Of a stretch of 64,000 nt of DNA, positions 40,481-52,824 are shown one piece after another. How positions within the stretch are numbered: position 1 is the first letter of the stretch; each line of letters starts with the position of its first letter. Position numbers and translations under genes: made by a program. A model generated the notes under the pieces. The model did no database searches. It saw only the letters and a list, made by a program, of their open reading frames with translations, and was not told where the DNA came from. The stretch comes from Amoebidium appalachense (lineage: Eukaryota > Ichthyosporea). Where the stretch lies: positions 1,612,001-1,676,000 of the forward strand of contig CAVNZM010000010.1 of assembly GCA_963693365.1 (NCBI GenBank), written 5' to 3'.

Positions 40481-42260
40481 TAATGATCAGTACGGTGTTG
40501 CCTAAGGAACATAACACATGCCGACCGAGTTTTACCTTTGATTTCTCTATCAGATCGAGAAAGAAACTTATACTGCGTATGGTTATAACGCGAAAAGGCA
40601 GAAAAAACAGGAAGAGAAAAGAAAGAGGGAGTGAGATAGCGAGAGGAAGAATCAGGTGGAAAGAGGGTAGGCTGAGGACATTCAGAAGTAGCGTTGGTGA
40701 ATCGGGGGGGAAGAGGGATGGAGGGAGGGGGGGGGAAGAAAGCATAAAGAGGGTGACCATCAGGTAGCCTAACTAAATGAAAACAAAAAAGAAGAGACAA
40801 TTCCTCCATACGACAAACAGCAGACGACAATCCAAACATACTGATTAAGGGAGGCACTAACCGAGTACGAAACAAAGTGCGTAGCGCAGTACCCTGAAAA
40901 TCGTCGAACTCGTTCAGCGCCATTGCCGCCTCGCGAGGTGGGGCGCAGGCCAATAACGGAAGTCCATATTCGAAAGTCGGCCGTAAAAAAGTTTTATAGT
41001 AGAGAAGAAGGTTCGCAGGATGGATCACAGACTCCTGTTGAAACATATTTGACACGATGTGAAGCTTACCCTTCGCACGAGCGATCCGTGTCGTGAGGAG
41101 CTTGCGGAAATCAATACCCCGTGCAGTAAAAGGAATACCCAAATAGTCATAGGTGCTCTGAACAGGAATAGGAAGGCCGGCCAATCGAAAGGAAGTGTTC
41201 TTCGAAAAAGTAGCACACTTTGCAATTCCGACTGTCATGAGATTCTCGGTGCACCATTGATCCACCTGACGAAGCATCTGGTGCATGACATCTTCGGTTA
41301 AGGAACAAAGAACAATATCGTCCGCAAAATGGAGACCCGGTACACGGCGGGTGCAGTTGGCCAAAGGGCTCGAGGGCGCAGGCTAACTCGTCAATGAAAA
41401 CGTCAAACAACAACGGACTCAGGAGGGACCCCTGCAGAAGACCCCGGGGAACGGGAATAACCGGGTGTTAATGTTCCATTGACCGCCGCTCGTCCGCGAG
41501 TGGTATCGAACAACGCTTGCAGAAGACGGCCAAAGGGGGCTGGTAAGCCCCGCATAGCCAGCTTATGCCATAACAAACCAGTGGGTACGGTGTCGTAGGC
41601 GTTCTTAAGGTCGATGAAGACAACGTGTGGAGAGCCAGAAGTAATGGATTCATGGAGTAACAGACTGTGAGTATAACACGAATAGGCATGACAAAAGCCC
41701 CCTTGAAGGGAAGAAAGACGGAACATGGCGTTTAAAGAATCGTCGGTGTTAAACGCGCGAAGCATGCAACCCTCGAAGAGCCGACGAAAAACGTTGGTAA
41801 GTGTGACGGGACGAAAGTCGTTAATGACCCCCTGCGATACCTTCTTACGAACGGGCGTAACGATTGTGTCAAGCCACGAATTTGGAATAAACCCGAGTTC
41901 GAAAAAAGCCGAAAAAAACTCACTAAGAAGGACAACAAAAGGCGGGGGCGGGGGGGACTCTGCACGATTACGGGGCGGAAGCACGGGAGAAAGAACCTTG
42001 AAAAGCACGGGAGGAAGAGCATCCGGCCCGCACGCCTTGCGGGGTTTTAACGCCCGTATAGCACCAAAAACAGCCGAAGAGTTGAAATAACTATGAAAAG
42101 TGCCCGGGAACGATCGGTCCGGCTCCCAACTTGGCGGCTGGGAGAGGCCAGCGGGCGGTGATTGAACCGTGGACACGTTAGGAAGCAAAAATAGGGAAGC
42201 ATAATAGTCATCGACGGATTCAGCAAAGGAGATGGAAGGAGACGGGGCATAGACTTGCAC
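40429..42260 (-). pseudogene. Non-LTR reverse transcriptase, frameshifted
   Basis: The RT core is readable in order: CGPDALPPVLFKVL, DFRPVTLTNVFRRLFEG, QGGFCHAYSC, HVVFIDLKNAYDTVP, then after a shift near 41450 GLLQGSLLSPLLFDVFIDEL, and after a second shift near 41360 GLHFADDIVLCS (catalytic FADD), WCTENLMTVGIAKCATF, YDYLGIPF and RPTFEYGLPLLA. Two frame changes break the gene, by mutation or sequence error. No endonuclease domain is visible, so the 5' end is missing. It is a family different from the plus-strand copies at 35-38 kb. Confidence 0.82.
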
Positions 42261-42261
42261 G

Positions 42262-42590
42262 TTGTAATTCTTGTTTTCATCGCCGCTGGTGCCACTTTTG
42301 TGCTGAACTTTTTAATCGCAAGCATGTTGATAGGTGTGAGTTTTTATGTCGCGTTTTACCTCTTTCCCTACGGGTGTCTGCTACACTAGCTGGCAATATG
42401 AACACTTTAGACTTTTTGTTGAATTCTGTTGGTCGTCACATTGAGTATTTATATGATTTTCACACAGTGTTCAGGTATCTCAGTATGCACTTGTTACTGG
42501 ATAACTCGTGAAGTTTTTATTGTCTTCTCAGTATGCCGTGCATACTTGCATATCTTTCCGTCGAATAAATCCAGTCAAAAGAAAACCACA
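42262..42590 (+). repeat. Retroelement flank, inverted copy of 40040-40366
   Basis: Ends cgaataaatccagtcaaaagaaaacca, after which the right inverted arm begins at once. The 3' edge with AATAAA and A-rich sequence looks like a retroposon tail. Confidence 0.7.
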
Positions 42591-43207
42591 CACACATACA
42601 TTCCCTGCCACAAACAAGCACACGAACACTGCACGGTGAGCATGCACGGCCACCTTGTCCCCAATATTGATTCCGAGTTCAGTAAAGTTTGACTGCTCCG
42701 GCAACGAATTGAATCACACGTGACAGCCTTTGGTGGGTATCGGTGGAAAAGAAATGTTTGGCCATCACGCGCACGTTGAGGTGGGGTGGACGTGGATGGT
42801 GCTGGAAGGGGAGGGGGGGACCCACCACCCCACTTGCCCAGGTGAGTCCTCGGGGGGAGGGGGAGGGGGGAGAGAGAGGGGGGACCCATTTAAACCCCCC
42901 GGAGGGGATTGGGGAATGAGGGGATGGGTCTACCAGGGGAAGTACCCCCTTCTCCTCTTCCCCCGGCCTCCTCTGAAAAAAAAAAAAAAAAGCAAGATCC
43001 GATCGAGCTGGCACATCATAGCGTGCTGGGTTTTATTACATGGAAACGACATGCATGTGAGCTGTGACGATGATGTCGGCATCTTAACCCACAGCGCCTA
43101 CAGGCTTCTGCCCAACATGTACAAGATATACCGACGTTACACTATGATATTATTGTTAATATCACTATATGTGGAAATATGTGTTTTCTTTTGTTGTTGG
43201 GTTGGAA

Positions 43208-43245
<38 letters not shown>

Positions 43246-43365
43246 CACGGTCTTCCCCGTGCACATGTATCCGTCTTGCAACCTATGCGTTGGCAATCTG
43301 CACTTCAGAGCCTGTGATGCGTGCCTCAGCCGCAGTGTTCATAGCTATGCACCATTTTGCGCACA

Positions 43366-43430
<65 letters not shown>

Positions 43431-43466
43431 CACATACACTGTGACATACACACACACACACACCGT

Positions 43467-43530
<64 letters not shown>

Positions 43531-44659
43531 ACATCGCCGTTTAGTAGGGGAAGGGGAAGGGGGAGGGGAAGGGGAAAGAGGTAGGGTAGAGGGGGATGGG
43601 GAGGATGCTTCCTGCTCATGATCGGGAGGACGATCTTACAATTGAAGGGGAGTGAGGAGGAGAGCTGGTAGGGAATATGGAGGGTAAGGTCCGTGGGGGG
43701 GGGGGGGGGGGGGGGGGGGTCCCCGGGAAGGAAGGGACAGGGCTAATATATATAGCCTCTGGGCAAGTGGGCATCAAGGGAGGGAGGGAGTGAGAAAAAA
43801 CCGGAGTCCCAACAGGAGGGGGGCATTCGCTTGCACTTAGTCAAACTTTGTCAAAACGGCCCATCAAGGGTGTCAAGGTTTAAATCCCCGAATTTTGCAA
43901 GACTGCCCAACCCCTGACCGCGACTTCATAGCATTTATTCATATCACACTATCATCATGCGATCTTCAGGCAGTATAGGTAGGCTTAATTAAAAATTATA
44001 AGACATGTGGCACTTACACGCATTATGTACAGAACAATTACAGTCAAATGAATCATATTCGTTGGTGTATCTACTGGCAGCCATCCACAATTGACATATT
44101 CAATCAGTAGCAAGTAAGCACTTTGTATTCATACCCATATACCTACGTGTTCTAGAAAAAAAAAGGAAACAAAGAGTACAATAAACAAAAAGAGCCCCAT
44201 TCATACGCCACGTATATCTCAAATCAAAGGCTGAGCAACTCGCATTTTAGTGATGGGCACTTTGAACAGCAAAACCTTTAAATCAGCTAGCAGAGAAGCA
44301 GAGATACGAAGACTCTCGAGTCGAACAACAAAGTATGGCATCCCCACACTTCCGGGGCCTATAGCACTCAACTTTTTTTGTTTTACCCCACTCGATCCAG
44401 TTACTAAATAACACCAAGTTCGTCTATACACCAATCCTTGAGCACCCTCTGATAATTTAACCTTTTCCCTTACTTCCGGGGCCTAGCGACTTCTTTCATT
44501 CACTCATTACTTTAGCAGAAAGGCCTTCATATATTAACCTTATCTCGAAACCCCCCCCCCCCCCCCCCCCTCCCCCCCCCCCCCCCAAAAGACAACACCA
44601 CCAACCACACCAACAAACTCACAAACGACAGTCACCCCACCAGTTGTCCCCATTTGCAA
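42591..44659. other. 3' flank inside the right arm
   Basis: Inverted counterpart of 31984-34042: G run 43207-43244, (CA)n 43373-43420 and 43468-43528, G run 43697-43719, then unique 3' UTR-like sequence and the poly(A) signal complement near 43935. C runs at 44551-44586. Confidence 0.6.
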
Positions 44660-44805
44660 TTACGCACCCGGTAATCTCGATGCATCAGCCTGCGGAGTGA
44701 TGTCATTTTCTTGGTCCGGAACGGGTTTGATGTCCAACAACCGTTTCAGGTCGTCGCTGCTGAGAGGTTGACGCATGTTGTGTTGGGTTGCAAATTCCTT
44801 CATCA
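44660..44805 (-). CDS. SANT-TPR right gene: last exon with stop
   Basis: 146 bp with the same acceptor, sequence [20 protein letters not shown] and TAA stop as 31838-31983. Confidence 0.74.
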
Positions 44806-46052
44806 CTGCACAAAAACACACAGAAAAATATGGGGGGGGGGGAAAGTGGAGAGAAAGGAGGGACAGAGTAGGGTAGGTGGCGGAGAGGGAGGGAGGAAGG
44901 GACGGAGGAAGGTAAAGATGAAGAGAGGGGCGAAGGAGATGCATGAAGTAGGGGAGAGGGGGGATGGGGGGATGGGGGGTGGGGCAGCTGGGGAAGGGAA
45001 GAGGGGGGATGGGGGGGGGGGGGGGGGGGGGGGGGGATAAGTTTAATGTTAGAGGCATTTGGTGTGTGCTCTTGAGCCTGTGGTTTGAATACCAGCTCCT
45101 GTGGCATATACGGCGTGTGTGCGTGAGTGCGGTGGGAAAGAGGTAGTAGGGAAGCATGTAACTCAGAAACACATCGAAGTGGAACGGGTTGGGGCCAAAG
45201 AATGAAAAAAAGAAGGGAAAGGCCGACACAAGACAGATGCAGGATAACCAAAGGGGCAAATGGTGTTTTTTGTTTAGGGGAAATACCAGGAGTTTGATAG
45301 ATAATGCAGATTGGGCCCGCGCCGCCTGTCAGGCGTCAGTATTTGAAAGGCAACACAGCAACATAAGATCCAACAAAGAGGAGTGCTCAATGCAACGAGC
45401 AGCACAACGCAAGTTGCAAACATACACTGTGTGAAGAATATTCAAAATGTTGTGTGTGTGCGTGTGTGCGTGCGTGTGTGCGTGCGTGAGTGAGTGAGTG
45501 AGTGAGTGAGTGAGTGAGTGAGTGAGTGAGTGAGTGAGTGAGTGAGTGAGTGAGTAAGTGAGTGAGTGAGTGAGTGAGTGAGTGAGTGAGTGAGTGAGTG
45601 AGTAAGTGAGTGTGTGTGTGTGTGTGCGCACGCGCGTGCGTGTGTGTAAAGATGGGGGGGGAGGGGTGATCATTCCATGTACTGCTTTGACACGTACACT
45701 ACCGAGCACGATTAGCTGGTTTAGTAAACGAACTGCCTGCATACTGCACATACCAACAAAACTCATGAAAGTTCACCAAAAGGCACATGCAAAAGAAAGA
45801 AAGAAAGAAGGAAAGAAACTCAACACACATGGGGAATGTGGACGCACCCTGCAACATTCGTAAGAGACGGCGAACAGGTTTATTTCCCCGCTTGAGCTGA
45901 AACGCAGACTCGGCATCCGACAGAGCCTCATCCAGTCTGCCCAGGTTCAGCTGGATTGTTGATCGGCTAAGAAAAGCTGTGAATAAAAGTAATGGGTCAA
46001 AGTTTTAAATATCTTTTTACTGATATCATTGCTATTCTTATTTATTATCATT

Positions 46053-46096
<44 letters not shown>

Positions 46097-46107
46097 GGGG
46101 GGGGAAG

Positions 46108-46178
<71 letters not shown>

Positions 46179-46186
46179 AGAGGGAG

Positions 46187-46217
<31 letters not shown>

Positions 46218-47782
46218 AGGGAGGGAGGGAAGGAAGGAGGGAGGGAGGGAGGGAGGGAGGGGAGGGAGGGAGGGAGGGAGGCAGGGAGGGAGGGAGGGAG
46301 GCAGGGAGGGAGGGAGGCAGGGATGGATGGATGGATGGATGGAGGGATGGATGGATGGAGGGAGGGAGGGAGGGAGGGAGGGAGGGAGGGGGAGAGAGTG
46401 TTTATGTGTGTGTATTGGGGGGAGGGGGGATCCATAACTTCTGTTCTATCCTTCAATCACCAAACTTCAAAAGGAGTGTCCAATCATTTGTGCATATTAA
46501 GACACCATGTAAATTGTTTAGGAATGCCGTCCGGAATATTAAATACTAAAAGGAAATCATGAGATAAACAGAGAAAACAGCATCGAAGCTTTTACATTGA
46601 AGGGAGATGGGATGGCAGAGGGGAAAGAAGTGAGTGAAAGATGAAGTAGGTCACGGCAGGGCAAAAATAACAATCCGAAGAAAAGGAAACGCGCGCCCAA
46701 CACGCGCCCATGCATGCACTCACTCTCGAACGCACGCACACACGTACCCACGCACGCACGCACACATGCATGCATCGACGCACACACACACACAAAGTCT
46801 GTTGTGCTGTTTAGAAAGGGAATCTCACACACCTTCATACCGATCACTGTTGGACGCGATTGCCAACCCATAGTCTCTAAGCGATCGCTCAAGGTGTTTC
46901 CCTGCCTCCAGTGGGTCCTGCTCGTTCTTGCCGGCCAACTTCTCGTACACCAACCCTCTATTGTAATAGTAGTAATATTTGCTGTGGCTGCCGACGTTGG
47001 GTGACTCCAGCCTGAACAAACAATGATCAGTGATGATGGCACTGTTAAGGAGGCTGATTTAAGAGATCTGGGACGGATCATACCCGAGAGCGACTGTTGC
47101 TTTATGATTGGCAAGATGCGCACCAAACAGCATGTTGGCCTGACCCGGAAAGGGCCCATAAGTCGGCTTAAGAAAACCCGCTCTACCGTCTATGTCGGCC
47201 TTTCTCTGCAACGACCAATTAGACTTACAAGAAATAACTTCACAAAGTGGCTTACAGCCGGTGGGGGCCAATCAAGCCGAGTGGACTGATTGGTGTTTAA
47301 CGCGTACGGGATGTCTATTCTTAGGGAATCGCCATGCAAAGAGAATTCCATGCATGCAATTGAGAAATGCTTGCATAGTCCTTCACGTTCATGTAGAGTT
47401 TCTTGGCTTGGCAGATCCGGAAAAAAAAAATAAGTATTGTGCCATATCAATCAAATATCTGATGTCTACATGCAAAGATGTACTGCAACATAACAGAGTG
47501 CCGGAAATTTAACTAGCAGGCACTGAAAGATAGACAGAGCATACACAATGTGTGTTGAGCCCATCCGGGTGGTAGGTGTGTGTCTATCTGTGTGTGTGTG
47601 TGTGTGTGTGTTGGGGGGGGGGGGGGGGGGGGGGGGGGGGTGAGGGGTCTCTCTCCCTCCCTCTCTCTTCTCTTCCTTTCTCTCTGTCGCTCTCCCCGCC
47701 CCCCCTCTCACTCTTAATCCTCTCTCTCTCTCCTCCCCTCCCCTCCCCCTCTCCGGGTGGTGATTTTGTACGAGTGTGTGAT

Positions 47783-47820
<38 letters not shown>

Positions 47821-48139
47821 CCCCCCCCCCCCCCCCCCCCTCTCCCCCCCCCCCCCCCCCCCCCCCTTCCTCCCTCTTTCTCTGTCCGTGTGTGTGATTG
47901 GGGAAAGAAGGGGGGGGAAGGGGGGAGGGGGAGGGGGAGGAGGGCGGGGGGAGGCATACCTCTGAGTCAACAGGTCCGCTGTCACGAGCCAGCCAGCGGT
48001 TTGCTGCTCAAATTTTGATTCGGACTGCTGCAAAAATTATGGAAACGAAAAATGATGGCATGAGTACTAACCACCTGAAAAAATAAACTATTGGACAGAA
48101 CCCTTTCCCCCCCCGCCCCCCCCCCCCCCCCCCCTCCCC

Positions 48140-48237
<98 letters not shown>

Positions 48238-50062
48238 CATTAGCATATCAATTACATGCTCCCCTCCCCCCCTCCCCCCCCCCCCAGGCGCCCCTACTGC
48301 TCCAATTATAAACGGCCGTGCCCTCTCACCTGCAAAGTCTCCCCCCCCCCCCCCCCCTTCTCCACTCTCCTCCCTCCCAAAAATTCCTCACCCATTTTTA
48401 CAAGTCAACCCCACCCACCCATTTGATCGGTGGCCCACCCATCCACCCATGCCCAAGCACACATGCAAACATCTACGGTGCATGCACCCATGCACACACT
48501 TTTACACAACCATACAAAGCGGAATACACTCGATTATTGGTTCAAGTTCAATTTCTACCACTGAACGGATACACACCTGTCTAGTGCCCCAGTTTGCTTG
48601 AAGGGCAGTTTTATGCTGACACAAAAGAGGTATGTGTAGGTATGTCTAATCTCGCAAGGCAACAGCTTTATGATGTCAGTTCTACCGAACTTTCACGTGA
48701 TATTGACGACGAAATAGCATGTGTTCTGGCTGCTCCTACATATGGTGCGGAATTTTTTTTTTCAAACAACTGCCATATAAGGATATCTGAAAACATCCAC
48801 ATAGAGTAAGACATACCTTCATTAAAGCTGCTGCCTTTGCCTTTCGCGTTTCACGAGGTGGTTGTGATTGGTTCGTGTGTTGTTCTTCGGCCACTGGTGT
48901 TATTGCAGTTTCAACACGATAACATCCATCGGATGCATGCGTGGAATCCAGTTTATCTTCTTCATACAACGGCTCTTCAACGTAGTTTTGTTCGAACGGA
49001 TCCGGTTCTCCCGTTCCATACACATCGTATTCTGATAGCGTGTGGTCGTCAAAACCGGTTGCATCGATTTCATCCCTTAAAAGTGGCTCGTCGAGGTAAT
49101 TTTGCTCAAACGAATCGTTTGTGTGATACGGTTCAATTTCGGCATTCAGATAATCGTGAAAATCTCGTTCATGCATATCGTCATTCACAGAATATATCTC
49201 TTCTTCGTCAAACGCAGGTGTGTGTGGTGGTGGTGGTGATGCTTCGGTTTGCTGATCTAGAACAGGGGTGGTTGGCTCGATAGATTGATGGTCATACTGT
49301 CCTTCAGAAGCGGCCTGAGTCGGCAAAAGAGGATTTATGGAATTTGCAAATTGCGGTAAACTCGTGGCTAGCGCTACTTGTGATTGGGGATTCATTTCCG
49401 AGCTGCTAAGAGGGGCAGAAGTGGCATCGTCGAACGGTTCCCCTCTGTTGGATTGGCAGTCAGAACCCCATTCCCTCAATGTTTTGGTGCTTTCGTTTCC
49501 TTTGTGAGAAACTGCAGGGGGGGCGGGGGGAGGGGGGGGTAAAGGAAGGAGGGACGGAGGGAGAGGAGAGGGAGGCGAATATGTGAAAGCCTAGCCTGAG
49601 AGAGAGCTCAAAGGAGAGGGCAAGAAGGCGGGGGGGAGGGCGGAGGACTTGCTGGCATGTTTGATTCACACAAGCAGCCACAACGACGGCCTGATGCGAT
49701 TGGTGAGAAGTGGGTCAATGTGTGTGTGTGTGTGTGTGTGCACGCACGTGTGAGGGAGAAAAGGAAATGGGAGGAGGGGGAAGCAGCCGTTGACTGGCAG
49801 GGGAAAGGAAGAAGGGAGGGGGAAGCGGGGGAGGGGGAGGGACGGTGGGAGGGAGGGACGGCGGTACGTTAAGAGGGAGCAGAGGGAGAAAGGGAGGAAG
49901 AGAGAGGGGGGTTAGGAAGAGAGAAGGAGAGAGGGAGGCAGGGAGGGAGGGAGGGAGGGGGTATAGAGACAGAGACGGAGAGAGAGGGAAGGAAGGGAGG
50001 GAGGGGGAGGGGGCAGAGAGAGCGAGAGTGAGAGAGAGATAGAAATGGAGATAGATAGAGAT

Positions 50063-50141
<79 letters not shown>

Positions 50142-51751
50142 TACAGATAGCGAGAGAGAAATTGTGTAGGTGTGTGCAAGTGGGAGAGGGGGGGGGGGGG
50201 ACACACCGCTTATTAGGCGCTTCGGTTTGAGCTGCATGAACTACCGTTCCCTGCAAATGTGTCTGTGCAGGCACCTCATTTTCATTTTTTGAATGCAACT
50301 GCCCACTCCGAACATCAAATCCTCTACCGAGTTCATGAACACTAGCATGTTGATTCGTTGGTGTTTTGAAGCCGGAAACATCGGTGTTCTCAACAGCGGC
50401 AGGTTGCGACACTATTGGTGGCTCAATGAATGCTTGTTGCTCCCAATGGTATATTTTCACCTGTGCGTTGTGGTGAATTTTCATCGGTGTGTTGTGGTAA
50501 TGTTTCACCTGTATTTTGTTGGCAGGTATATGTGATGCTGACCAAGAGAACACCGAGAATTCAAGAAAGAAAACTGTTTGAACTGGTTGCTTGATGTCAA
50601 ATATAGACATATGCTCGACAAAGAGACCCCCCCCCCCCCCCACCCAGCCCTTCCCCTCCCCACAGTCGTAGTGTGGTGCTACCTATCAAGATGGCACCCA
50701 CCATGTGTATGTGAAGTACTCAGAGCTACTAATGCGGCCTATATAATTTGGCACACAACATAGATCCTCTCCCTTACTGTACAGCCTTTCTAAGCTGTAA
50801 AATAGGTGTGAGGTTTGGGGGGGAAGGGAGTGGAGGAGGGAGAGGGGGAGGGGGAGGGGGGGGGGGGGGGGGGGGGGGGGGTGGTTCCATTCCGCTCTAG
50901 GCCGAACGTAGACTGTGCTGAGTGTTTGCCATATCAACCAGCAGCTACCAAAGCCTATGAACAAATTGAAACTATTGTGTTTGGAGTGCACTTTAGAATC
51001 ACATAATGACATGGCTTTTTTGCGTACTTCCTGCTGGTGGGATGTGCTTGTCTGCAAGGAAAAACGGGGAAAACATCGTAAAACCGTAGAGAATGCCAGA
51101 GAAACCTGAACAGAGCCCATCGTCTCCATTGCTACGGAGGGGGAGGTGGGAAGAGCCCATCATCAGGGGGGTTCCTATGCCTCCACAAAAGCATGGGTTT
51201 CGACTCTTTAACCTCTCGCGCGTGGTTCCCAACCCATACTTTGTTTCAACAGCAATAGGCGAGTCCACCCGTCTTGGCCAAAGACGAGCAGGGTTGTCAA
51301 GGAGCAGCAATCTAAGAACGCAGAGTCTACAAAATCTGCAAGCAGACAAAAAAACAAAGAAAGCAAGCAGAGAGATAGAGCATAAGCCTGAAATCACAGA
51401 AAAAATGAGATATTATTCAAAAAAAAAAAAAAAAGAAAGAAAGAAAGAAAGAAAAGAAAAGAAAGAAGAAAGAACAAACGCGGAAAAAAAAATGCAACCA
51501 AAGCATAGAAGAAGCGAAACACATTGTTGCAAAATCTTCAAAATCTTAGGAAAGGTGAAATATGATGCAACATTTTACATAAAAAAAAGCCATATGTAAT
51601 GCAACCATAGCATAGAAAAGTGAGATATCGTGCAATGAGAATGTAAAAAAAGTGATATATGATGCATGATATCGTTGAAAAAGTGAGATACAGTGAATGA
51701 AATTATTGTACAAGTTAGATACAATGCAGTAATACCGTAGAACAAAACGTG

Positions 51752-51792
<41 letters not shown>

Positions 51793-52086
51793 AAGGAGGG
51801 AAAAGAAACAAGAAAAAAAGAAGAAAGGAAAGAAAAGGAAAAAGAAAAAGAAAGGAGTGGGGTACCGAACGCATGTGTGGTTCCCAAACAGCCCTGGCAA
51901 TCTCCTCCCACGTGGCTCCGCCCCGTAACTTCATTTCGGCTCCCACAAGCATCAATCGGTCATCATCCTCCTTGCTCCTACGTCATAGAGAAATGAGTGA
52001 AAATGATATCAAAAAATAAAGAATAAAATAATTGTTGGGAGGGGGGGGGGGGGGGGGGACTGCGTTGCTTGTGCACATGCCAGCTT

Positions 52087-52117
<31 letters not shown>

Positions 52118-52203
52118 AAAAAAAGGGGGGGGGGGGGGGGGGGGTCTTACAGATAGGAAATGAGCTTTACATGTTGGGTGGGAAAACTGTCTGTCTGTGC
52201 ATT

Positions 52204-52277
<74 letters not shown>

Positions 52278-52666
52278 CAAAAAAAAACAAACCATTTCCC
52301 TTCTTTTTTTGCAGTAGCTTGCCTGTTGTTGGTGGTGTGGCACTGTTGTGAGTGTACATGTGTGTGTGTGTGTGTTTTTGGTGGGGGGGGGGGGGGGAGA
52401 GGGGGGCAGCCACTATCTATGGTATTTGCATGGTTTTGATAATGTTTCCATCTACCCTCCCCAACTCTCTTCGTCTCTAATCTCCTTCCCCCCCTCACTC
52501 TCTCTCTCTCCACCCGTCCTTCTCCCCCCCCCCCCCCCCCCCCCCCCCCGTCCCTCCCTCCCTTTCCCCCCCCCCCCCCTCTTTCCCTCCCTCTCCCAGT
52601 CTCCCTCTCGCCATCTCCCTCTCGCCCTCTCACCCTCTCTAACAATCTCCTTCCCCCCCCCCCCCC

Positions 52667-52697
<31 letters not shown>

Positions 52698-52793
52698 TCC
52701 CTCTCTCTTTCTCTCCCGCCCCACTCCAAACTGCCCCCCCTCCCCCCTTTATTCTTATTTGTTTTTTGTTTTTTTTGTTTTCTTTTCTTTTTT

Positions 52794-52824
<31 letters not shown>

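Larger units (their letters stand above)
44806..48816. repeat. Right-gene introns: (GAGT)n, (GA)n, (GGGA)n, G/C runs, (CA)n
   Basis: G run 45012-45036, (GAGT)n 45486-45612 (longer than the left counterpart), T run plus G run 46050-46095, (GA)n 46113-46172, (GGGA)n to 46390, G run 47613-47640, CT/C 47784-47866 and (CA)n 48141-48232. The exons within this span are listed separately. Confidence 0.85.
42586..51388 (-). repeat. Large inverted repeat, right arm (8.8 kb)
   Basis: Reverse-complement copy of 23974-34042 lacking the block equivalent to 24226-25428. The inner edge abuts the retroelement-derived segment ending at about 42590. The outer edge (51388) lies in the intron between the right gene's SANT exon and its TSTSHQQE exon. 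The arms and spacer form a 27.4-kb palindrome-like structure with an 8.5-kb centre. Confidence 0.92.

Noticed and set aside
52084-52144. Telomere or subtelomere repeat (C run, A run, G run)
   Set aside because: Homopolymer blocks, not a short tandem telomere unit, and they lie inside an intron.
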